A stretch of DNA of 16,223 nt from DAOVIY01 sp964513365 (lineage in GTDB: Bacteria > Patescibacteriota > Minisyncoccia > UBA6257). Shown piece by piece: positions 6,135-12,478 of this stretch (position 1 is its first letter; each line of letters begins with the position of its first letter). The DNA lies in NCBI GenBank assembly GCA_964513365.1, contig CAZEMH010000012.1, positions 1-16,223 on the forward strand, written 5' to 3'. A model generated the notes under the pieces. It ran no database searches. It was not told where the DNA came from and saw only the letters and a program-made list of their open reading frames with translations. Both the position numbers and the translations under genes were made by a program.

Positions 6135-8726
6135 TTATTCCATTTCTCCCCATTTATTTCCTATCCTAACATCTACTTTTAACGGTACTTCTAATTTTAC
6201 TGCGTTTTCCATTATATCCTTAAAAATGGGAACAATTTCCTTTATTATGTCAGATTTTATCTCTATTATCAATTCATCGTGTATTTGAATCAAAGTTATT
6301 ATATCCTCCTCCATGTGTTTTTTCTTAATAAGCTCTTGAATTTTTACCATTGCCATTTTTATAATATCTGCTGCTAGTCCCTGAATAGGCATATTAAGAG
6401 CAATTCTTTCTTGCCCACGAGCTATACGCCCAAGCCCGCCTAAGAGAGGAAGAAATCTCTTTCTGCCAAAAATGGTTTCCGCATAACCTAATTTTTTAGC
6501 ATTTTCTAAAGAAAAATCAAGATAATTTCTAAGCCCTGAAAAATTAGAAAAATATTCCTCTCTAAATTTTTTAGCCTCATCCAAAGAAATGTCTGCTGAC
6601 TGGGCAAATGATTTATTGCCCATTCCATAAATAATCCCAAAATTCAAAATCTTTGCTCTCTGCCTCATAGAAGCAGAAACTTTATCTTCAGGAATATTAT
6701 GAATATAGGCAGCGGTAATTTTATGAATATCTTTATCTTGATTAAACGCCTCTATCATCTTAACATCCCCTGAAAGATGAGCTGCTAATCTTAATTCTAT
6801 CTGAGAATAATCTAATGAAACTAAAGAAAAAGATTTTTTAGAAACAAAAGCTTTTCTAATTTGTTTTCCCCAATCGCCTTTTTGTGGAATATTTTGTAAA
6901 TTAGGCTTTTCTGATGATAAACGACCGGTAGTCGTACCACCTTGATTCCAAATTGTGTGAATTCTGTTTGTCTTTAAATTAATAAAATTTGGAAGGGTAT
7001 CAAGAAAAGAATTCTTTAATTTTGTTATTCCTCGATATTCAATAATCAAAGGAATAATCGGATGGCTATCTTTAATTTTTAAAAGCTCGTCAACATTTGT
7101 AGAAATTTTCTTAGTAGCGGTTTTTCTTAAACTTGATGAAGAAATTTCCAACTTTTCAAATAAAATTTCAGACAATTGTTTAGGAGAATTAATATTAAAT
7201 TTTTCACCAGATAATTGATAGATCTTTTTTTCTAAATCATAAATTTTCTTTTCTGCTTTCTTAGATAATTTCTTTAACCAATTTTTATCTACTAAAATCC
7301 CATTTTTTTCCATTGAAGCAATCACTGGAACAAGCGGTTTTTCTTCATTTTCCCAAACATTATCTATGCCTAATGCTGCTGTTTTGTTTTTAATCACTTC
7401 CCATAAAGGAATTAATTTAGATAAGCTCCCGCTAAACGAATCATCTGTTTCTTGCCCAAGAAAAAATTTGCTAATTGAAGAGAATTTATAATTTTTCCTT
7501 TCTGTATCCAGCAGCCAAACTAATATCTTTATATCTTCAAATAAACAATCTGAAAACCATTCAATTTCCTCTAATATAATCTTAGCGTCAAAACTTATTA
7601 AATTCTTTTTAGGCCAATCTAATTGTTTTTCAAAAAAATCTGGGAACAGATTAGATGGAAGGTAAAACAAGGTATTATCCAAAAAGCTAAATCCTAAGCC
7701 TTTTATTTCTCTCTCTCCAAATCTTTCTCCATTAAAATCCAAAAGCACTCCAATTGTTTCTTCTCCATTAATCTTTTGTTTTAATTCTTCTGTTTTTAAA
7801 GTAGTGCTGATAATATTCAAAGAAACTTCCTTTGCAGAAGAAATATTTTCCTCAAGATTAAAAATCTTTGGAATTAGACTTCGAAATCCCAATTTATTTA
7901 ATAAAGAAATTACTTCGTCTTTTGTAGGAGAATCAAGTTTGGCTTTTTCTAAATCAAACTCTATATCTACGTCTTTTTGAATTGTTACCAAGTGGCGGCT
8001 AAAATAAGCCTGGTCTTTAAAAGTTTTTAATTTTTCTAAGATTCTTGGAGAAACTTTTATTTTCTCTCCATGTTCTATCTTTTCATATAGATTATCTAAT
8101 GTCCCACATTCTTTAATCAATGAACTCGCTGTTTTTTCTCCTATAGAAGGAACTCCCGGAACATTATCTGAAGGGTCTCCTCTTAATGCCTTCCAGTCTA
8201 TTAATTGATCGGGCTCTAATTGAAATCTCTCAAAAACTTTCTCTTTATCATAGACTATACTGTCCTGGATGCCGCGACGAAGCGTATAGACAAATACTTT
8301 ATCAGTAATTAATTGAAGTGTATCTAAATCTCCTGTGACAATAAAAGATTGAATGTCTTCGTTTTTTAATTTCTCGGTTATGGTTCCAATAATATCATCA
8401 GCTTCATAACCTTCTTTCTCTAAAATTGGAACATGAAATGCTTTTAAAAGATCTTTCACTATTTGAATCTGTTCATAAAAATTATCTGGCATTTTTACTC
8501 TCTTAGCCTTGTATTCTTTATATTCTTCATGGCGAAAAGTAGGAGCTGCCATATCAAAAGTAGCTACGATATAATCTGGTTTTAAATCACTAATCATTTT
8601 CAAAAAAAACAGCATAAACCCATAAACACCATTGACTAAAATCCCTTCTGGAGAAACCAGCGGAGGAAGAGCATGATAAGAACGATGCACTAAAGCATAA
8701 GTATCAATAATAACTAATTTCTTCAT
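6135..8726 (-). CDS. polA: DNA polymerase I
   Basis: An 863-residue family A polymerase for Okazaki fragment processing and gap repair. The N-terminal 5' nuclease is complete: IDTYALVHRSYHALP (7-21), ATFDMAAPTFRHEEYKEYKAKR (55-76), EGYEADDI (105-112), TGDLDTLQLI (131-140) and GDPSDNVPGVPSIGEKTA (183-200). The polymerase domain has TTTGRLSSEKPNLQNIP (598-614), motif A DYSQIELR (639-646), motif B RQRAKILNFGIIYG (688-701) and motif C IHDEL (815-819). The middle 3'-5' exonuclease domain (about 300-460) keeps the length, but the expected D-x-E motif is reduced to LLDFNGE (D330 without the Glu two on), so proofreading is probably lost, as in many bacterial PolA enzymes. It lies 38 nt after tsaE and 10 nt before the kinase gene. 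Confidence 0.97.
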   Translation of the reverse strand: MKKLVIIDTYALVHRSYHALPPLVSPEGILVNGVYGFMLFFLKMISDLKPDYIVATFDMAAPTFRHEEYKEYKAKRVKMPDNFYEQIQIVKDLLKAFHVPILEKEGYEADDIIGTITEKLKNEDIQSFIVTGDLDTLQLITDKVFVYTLRRGIQDSIVYDKEKVFERFQLEPDQLIDWKALRGDPSDNVPGVPSIGEKTASSLIKECGTLDNLYEKIEHGEKIKVSPRILEKLKTFKDQAYFSRHLVTIQKDVDIEFDLEKAKLDSPTKDEVISLLNKLGFRSLIPKIFNLEENISSAKEVSLNIISTTLKTEELKQKINGEETIGVLLDFNGERFGEREIKGLGFSFLDNTLFYLPSNLFPDFFEKQLDWPKKNLISFDAKIILEEIEWFSDCLFEDIKILVWLLDTERKNYKFSSISKFFLGQETDDSFSGSLSKLIPLWEVIKNKTAALGIDNVWENEEKPLVPVIASMEKNGILVDKNWLKKLSKKAEKKIYDLEKKIYQLSGEKFNINSPKQLSEILFEKLEISSSSLRKTATKKISTNVDELLKIKDSHPIIPLIIEYRGITKLKNSFLDTLPNFINLKTNRIHTIWNQGGTTTGRLSSEKPNLQNIPQKGDWGKQIRKAFVSKKSFSLVSLDYSQIELRLAAHLSGDVKMIEAFNQDKDIHKITAAYIHNIPEDKVSASMRQRAKILNFGIIYGMGNKSFAQSADISLDEAKKFREEYFSNFSGLRNYLDFSLENAKKLGYAETIFGRKRFLPLLGGLGRIARGQERIALNMPIQGLAADIIKMAMVKIQELIKKKHMEEDIITLIQIHDELIIEIKSDIIKEIVPIFKDIMENAVKLEVPLKVDVRIGNKWGEME

Positions 8727-8749
8727 AATAAAACAAAGTTTTAATATAT

Positions 8750-8764
8750 CGAGCCTTTAGCTCG
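8750..8764 (-). repeat. Intercistronic hairpin between tsaE and polA
   Basis: CGAGC (8764-8760), loop UAAAG, GCUCG (8754-8750) directly follow the tsaE stop on the minus strand. The stem is a perfect 5 bp. Downstream there is only AT-rich sequence without a U-run, so it is more likely an mRNA processing or stability element, or a weak attenuator, than a terminator. Confidence 0.45.
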
Positions 8765-9226
8765 TTATAAATGAAATTCTAATATTCTTGTATTTTTTCC
8801 TGTTACTTTAAATTTTATTTTCCAGTGATTTTTTGGAAGGATTTTTTTAATTTTATCCCCCCATTCAATAAAAATTAAATTCTCTGGATTTTTAATAATT
8901 TCTAAAAAATCTAATTCTTTAATTTCTTTAGGTTTTTCAATCCGATAGCAATCTAAGTGCCATAATGTTTTAAAAAAAGGCGTCTTGCAAGGAAAACTCT
9001 TCATAATTAAAAAAGTGGGACTAAAAACTTTCTCCTTAAGTTTTAAAAACTTGGCTATGCCTTTAAGAAATTCTGTTTTACCGCCTCCTAAAGGACCTTC
9101 TAAAGAAATAACCAAGCTATTTTGTTTCCAATCATATTTTTTTAAAATAGCCTGCATAAAAAAAGAGGCGATTTTTTGTGTTTCTTTTGGACTCTCACTG
9201 ATAATTTTAATCTTCATTTTTGCCAT
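8765..9226 (-). CDS. tsaE: tRNA t6A biosynthesis ATPase TsaE
   Basis: A 153-residue P-loop protein of the TsaE (YjeE) family, which works with TsaB, TsaC and TsaD to make threonylcarbamoyladenosine at position 37 of ANN-decoding tRNAs. It shows Walker A EGPLGGGKTEF (43-53), the switch-like VFSPTFLI (67-74), the family motif HLDCYRI (90-96) and IEWGDKI (120-126). The ATG at 9226 is chosen. A GTG five codons upstream (9241) and an ATG three codons downstream (9217) are also possible, because none has a clear Shine-Dalgarno. It is the first gene of the minus-strand operon with polA, the kinase and holA, divergent from the pilB-type gene. Confidence 0.93.
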   Translation of the reverse strand: MAKMKIKIISESPKETQKIASFFMQAILKKYDWKQNSLVISLEGPLGGGKTEFLKGIAKFLKLKEKVFSPTFLIMKSFPCKTPFFKTLWHLDCYRIEKPKEIKELDFLEIIKNPENLIFIEWGDKIKKILPKNHWKIKFKVTGKNTRILEFHL

Positions 9227-9264
9227 AATTAATTTTATCACGAATTTTCACTTTTCTAAAGAAA

Positions 9265-9293
9265 ATTAGAATGGTATAATAAATTATTAAGAA
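9265..9293 (-). promoter_or_regulatory. Possible promoter of the tsaE-polA operon
   Basis: On the minus strand TTCTTA (9293-9288) and TCTAAT (9270-9265) are separated by exactly 17 nt. The -10 is 5/6, the -35 only 3/6. It overlaps the plus-strand -10 of the divergent pilB-type gene, so the two promoters would compete. This is the only plausible pair seen upstream of tsaE. Confidence 0.3.
9272..9280 (+). promoter_or_regulatory. Extended -10 promoter of the pilB-type gene
   Basis: TGGTATAAT is an extended -10 (TGn plus a perfect TATAAT at 9275-9280) with no good -35, as is normal for extended -10 promoters. The predicted start is near 9287, leaving about 17 nt of AT-rich leader before the ATG at 9304. 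No Shine-Dalgarno is visible in it. Confidence 0.6.
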
Positions 9294-9303
9294 TATATTT
9301 TTT

Positions 9304-12198
9304 ATGGATGATTTTATTAAAAAAAGAGAAAAAAAGATCAAAGCCCTCTGGCAAGAGTCAAAAGAAAGAGAGGCGCAGAGATTAGCTGAAAAACATAATT
9401 TTCTGTATGTTGATTTAAGAAAATCACCAATTGAAACAAGCGCTCTTTCTCTTATACCAGAAGAAAAAGCAAAAGAAGCTAACATTATTGCTTTTCAGAA
9501 AATAGGAAATCAGGTCAAAATAGCTGTATTAGATCCTTTTAATATTGAAACCATTAAAACAATCGAGAAAGTTAAAAAAGAAGGCTATAAAGTAGTTGTT
9601 TTTGTTGCTACTGAAGAAAGCCTTAATTGGGCATGGAAAAATTACGCTTTTGTGCATCAACGCCAAAAAAAAATATCAAATTTTATAGATGTAACCAATA
9701 CTAAATCCATAGAATTTTCCGAACTTCATGAAAAACTTTTATCTATTTCAGCAGAAGAAGTTACATCGTTAGTTTCATTTATTCTAAAATCAGCTGTTGA
9801 AATAGATGCATCTGATATTCATGTTGAACCACAAGAAGATTGTGCTCTTTTACGTTTTCGCATTGATGGTGTGCTATATGATGTCGCTGAAATAGAAAAA
9901 AAGAAACATCGCGGCATTAACCAAAGATTAAAACTTTTATCTGGTCTAAAATTAAATATTGAAAATATTTCTCAGAATGGTCGTTTTACCATTCAAAACC
10001 ATAAAAGTTTTATTGATGTCCGCGCCTCCAGTTTACCAGGACCTCAAGGAGAATTTCTAGTATTTAGGCTCTTAAACCCAAAACGAGCCGCTTTTGGCTT
10101 AAAAGATTTGGGCCTTAATGAAAATAGTATAAAATCTTTTAATAATTCCCTGTCAGCACCAAATGGAATGATTCTAATTACAGGACCTACAGGTTCAGGA
10201 AAAACAACAACTTTATACACTTTCTTGAAAAAGAAAATTTCTCCTGGAGTAAAGATTATTACCATCGAAGACCCGATTGAATACAGGCTTGTTGGTGTAA
10301 ACCAAACCCAAGTATCAAAAAAATACAACTTTGCCAATGGATTAAAATCCATATTAAGACAAGACCCTGATGTTATTATGATTGGAGAAATGAGAGATGA
10401 AGAAACAGTAAAAACCGCTATACAAGCTTCTTTAACAGGACATTTGGTTTTTTCCACACTGCATACTAATGAAGCGAGTGGAACTGTTGCCCGGCTTGTT
10501 GAATTAGGAGCTGACTCTCAAATGCTCCCAAATGCGCTTAAGCTAATTGTCGCCCAAAGATTAATCAGGCGCCTTTGCCCTGATTGTAAAGAGAGATACA
10601 AACCAACTCCTCAAATGAAAGAAAAATTAATTGAAGCTTTTAGTATTCTTTCCCCAAAAAGCAAAGCAAATATACCAAAAGATATTCCATATCTTTACAA
10701 AGCTAAAGGCTGCGCAAAGTGCCATTGGTTGGGATATAAAAGCCAAATTGGAATTTTTGAATATTTTAATATGAGCCCGAGGATTATTAAAACAATAAAA
10801 TCAGGTGCTGACCAAAATGAAATAAGATCAAGGGCTATTGATGAAGGAATGATTCCTCTCTTTCACGATGGTTTGTTAAAAGCCATTGATGGAATTACAT
10901 CTTTAGAAGAGGTTGTAAGAGTAGCAGGTGATATTTCATATATTCAAGAATTGTATAAAGAATTATTCTCTCAGGTTCTAATTCGTGGCGTAAAAGTAAC
11001 AAACAAAGAGGAAAAGGAAATAGAAAAATTACTTCAAAACAATAAATCAATTTCTAAATTATTAAAAAATAAATCTCCTGAAAGACAAATTGCTCTTATG
11101 CTGGCTGCGGCATTAAAATCACGAGCTACAGATATTCATTTTGAGCCAGAAGAAAAAATTAGTCAGATAAGGCAGAGAATAGACGGAATACTCCATAAAT
11201 TAGTTTCTTTTGATATAAATGAACATCCAAAATTGATTAATGAATTAAAAAATCTAAGCGGCTTGAAAACAGAAGAAACGCAGATAATTCAAGAAGGAAG
11301 ATTCCGCCTTATTCTTCCAAGTAAATCTTTTGACCTCAGGCTTTCAATAATACCTGGTGGATATGGAGAAAGTGCTTCTTTAAGAATCTTGGGCGGAGAA
11401 GAAGCTTTATTAAATTTAGAAAACCTAGGATTTTTAGAAGAGCAAAAAGAAAGCATAGAAAAAATATTGGAAAAGAAAGTTGGATTAATTCTATCTGCCG
11501 GACCTACTTCATCAGGAAAAACAACAACTCTATTTACTATACTTAAAAAACTAGCCAAACCAGAAGTAAAAATTATCACTGTTGAAGACCCAATTGAATA
11601 TCGCTTGCCTGGAATTATGCAAACCCAGGTTAATGAAGAAAAAGGATATACTTTTTCCAAAGCTCTTCGCAGTTTACTCCGCCAAAACCCAAATATATTT
11701 TTAATTGGAGAAATTAGGGACAAAGAAACTGCTAAATTAGTTTGGCAAGCATCAACAACCGGACATCTAGTTCTTTCAACAATTCATACTAATGACGCTC
11801 TTGGTGTTTTATCCCGATTACAAGGATTAGAAATACCTTCAAAAGAATTAGTTCCTACTATTAATACTATTATCGCACAACGACTAGTCCGTCGCCTTTG
11901 CCCGCATTGCAAAAAGAAAATAAAAATTCCAACAGAAATGAATCCATTTATCAAAGAATCTTTAAAATACTTCCCAAAATATAAAAAACCGGCAAAAATT
12001 TATAAAGCGCAGGGTTGCGCTCAATGTAATTTTACCGGGTATATAGGTCAATCTGGAATTTTTGAAATACTTATTCCTTCTCCAAAAACAAAAAATCTCA
12101 CAAAAGTAAAATTTCCAAAATTAATTAATAGCGCTGTTATCAAAGTTTTGCAAGGAATTACATCATGGGAAGAAATAAAAAGAGTCCTTGGAATATAA
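9304..12198 (+). CDS. Tandem double-module type IV pilus assembly ATPase (PilB-PilB)
   Basis: A 964-residue protein containing two PilB/GspE secretion ATPases in one chain. Module 1 (1-543) has an MshEN-type N-terminal domain (about 1-110), SDIHVEP (170-176), Walker A GPTGSGKTT (294-302), Asp box EDPIEYRL (322-329), Walker B IGEMRDEE (360-367), His box TGHLVFSTLHTN (378-389) and a zinc site of C425, C428, C470 and C473. Module 2 (about 595-964) lacks the MshEN domain but repeats everything else: TDIHFEP (609-615), GPTSSGKTT (733-741), EDPIEYRL (761-768), IGEIRDKE (801-808), TGHLVLSTIHTN (819-830), and C866, C869, C905 and C908. Both end in the same tail (ITSLEEVVRV / ITSWEEIKRV). Both active sites look intact. 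Usual PilB is about 560 residues. It powers pilin extension at the inner membrane. No other pilus gene is in the window. Confidence 0.95.
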   Translation: MDDFIKKREKKIKALWQESKEREAQRLAEKHNFLYVDLRKSPIETSALSLIPEEKAKEANIIAFQKIGNQVKIAVLDPFNIETIKTIEKVKKEGYKVVVFVATEESLNWAWKNYAFVHQRQKKISNFIDVTNTKSIEFSELHEKLLSISAEEVTSLVSFILKSAVEIDASDIHVEPQEDCALLRFRIDGVLYDVAEIEKKKHRGINQRLKLLSGLKLNIENISQNGRFTIQNHKSFIDVRASSLPGPQGEFLVFRLLNPKRAAFGLKDLGLNENSIKSFNNSLSAPNGMILITGPTGSGKTTTLYTFLKKKISPGVKIITIEDPIEYRLVGVNQTQVSKKYNFANGLKSILRQDPDVIMIGEMRDEETVKTAIQASLTGHLVFSTLHTNEASGTVARLVELGADSQMLPNALKLIVAQRLIRRLCPDCKERYKPTPQMKEKLIEAFSILSPKSKANIPKDIPYLYKAKGCAKCHWLGYKSQIGIFEYFNMSPRIIKTIKSGADQNEIRSRAIDEGMIPLFHDGLLKAIDGITSLEEVVRVAGDISYIQELYKELFSQVLIRGVKVTNKEEKEIEKLLQNNKSISKLLKNKSPERQIALMLAAALKSRATDIHFEPEEKISQIRQRIDGILHKLVSFDINEHPKLINELKNLSGLKTEETQIIQEGRFRLILPSKSFDLRLSIIPGGYGESASLRILGGEEALLNLENLGFLEEQKESIEKILEKKVGLILSAGPTSSGKTTTLFTILKKLAKPEVKIITVEDPIEYRLPGIMQTQVNEEKGYTFSKALRSLLRQNPNIFLIGEIRDKETAKLVWQASTTGHLVLSTIHTNDALGVLSRLQGLEIPSKELVPTINTIIAQRLVRRLCPHCKKKIKIPTEMNPFIKESLKYFPKYKKPAKIYKAQGCAQCNFTGYIGQSGIFEILIPSPKTKNLTKVKFPKLINSAVIKVLQGITSWEEIKRVLGI

Positions 12199-12368
12199 AA
12201 AAAGGCCCATTAATCTGCAGGCAAATATCCTTCGAAACGAAGACTAAAGATTAACCCGAGGTATATCCCAGGCATATAAATATGTCCAAGATACCCATCC
12301 GCAGAGAATCCCTGACAAGCAATAGCTTGCTTACCTACAGATTAATAGACCTTTTATTTTCAACTTAC
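12197..12368 (-). ncRNA. Structured small RNA, about 170 nt, 6S-like architecture
   Basis: A minus-strand transcript predicted from a consensus promoter to a U-run. Its ends form a 25-bp uninterrupted stem (12355-12331 with 12224-12200) including four G-U pairs. On the plus strand those four become A-C mismatches, which fixes the transcribed strand. Inside, hairpins are visible: AAGCAA-gcua-UUGCUU next to the closing stem, CAGGG-auu-CUCUG, a longer arm GGGUAU/AUACCU capped by CAUA-uuua-UAUG, and CUUCG-uuu-CGAAG near the 3' side. Seven Us (12203-12197) follow the stem, giving built-in termination. Size, strong promoter and the long rod closed at both ends resemble 6S RNA, but I cannot confirm the diagnostic central bubble. 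It is not SRP RNA (no GGAA-capped domain), tmRNA or RNase P. It is convergent with the pilB-type gene, whose stop codon overlaps the U-run. Confidence 0.75.
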
Positions 12369-12374
12369 ATCGCT

Positions 12375-12403
12375 ATTATACTATAATCTTTTAATCTTGT
12401 CAA
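12375..12403 (-). promoter_or_regulatory. Consensus sigma70 promoter of the small RNA (P1)
   Basis: TTGACA (12403-12398), a 17-nt spacer, TATAAT (12380-12375): both hexamers are perfect and the spacing is optimal. The expected start is at about 12368, 13 nt before the 25-bp stem. Such a perfect promoter without a following protein gene is a strong sign of a stable RNA gene. On the plus strand ATTATA-C-TATAAT (12375-12387) also forms a short inverted repeat around the -10. Confidence 0.9.
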
Positions 12404-12415
12404 GTATTTAAATAG

Positions 12416-12444
12416 CGCTGCTTTTATCATAATTTATGGCAGCG
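12416..12444 (-). repeat. Inverted repeat between the two tandem promoters
   Basis: CGCTGC (12444-12439 read on the minus strand as CGCTGC) and GCAGCG (12421-12416) form a perfect 6-bp GC-rich stem around a 17-nt AT-rich spacer, which itself holds CATA/TATG. It sits exactly where a transcript from the upstream promoter would begin (about 12444). It could be a 5'-end RNA hairpin or a protein-binding site. Confidence 0.5.
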
Positions 12445-12450
12445 TTATGT

Positions 12451-12478
12451 ATTATACTAATGTTTTTATTCATGTCAA
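12451..12478 (-). promoter_or_regulatory. Second consensus promoter upstream of the small RNA (P2)
   Basis: TTGACA (12478-12473), a 16-nt spacer, TATAAT (12456-12451). Both hexamers are perfect. The TGA stop of the two-domain oxidoreductase gene (12477-12475) lies inside the -35 hexamer. Transcription would start near 12444 and read through P1 into the small RNA, giving a longer precursor. Confidence 0.75.

Noticed and set aside
8750..8764. Hairpin after tsaE as an intrinsic terminator
   Set aside because: There is no U-run after the stem, and polA follows on the same strand only 38 nt from tsaE.
9207..9485. Minus-strand open frame across the divergent promoter region
   Set aside because: It overlaps the 5' ends of both tsaE and the pilB-type gene and encodes a low-complexity sequence without family features.
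10044..11723. Antisense open frames within the pilB-type gene (10044-10457 and 11289-11723 on the minus strand)
   Set aside because: Both lie opposite the same conserved ATPase core of each module and resemble each other only because the sense strands are homologous. They are shadows, not genes.
12197..12368. The same region read as SRP RNA, tmRNA, RNase P RNA or only a pilB terminator
   Set aside because: There is no GGAA-capped SRP domain, no tRNA-like ends or tag frame, and it is too short for RNase P. The G-U pairs favour the minus strand, so it is not just a plus-strand terminator, although its stem may also stop pilB transcription.
12382..12387. Plus-strand TATAAT in the small-RNA promoter region
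   Set aside because: It has no acceptable -35 at 16-18 nt (TTTCAA at best) and no gene follows on the plus strand. It arises from the inverted repeat around the minus-strand -10.
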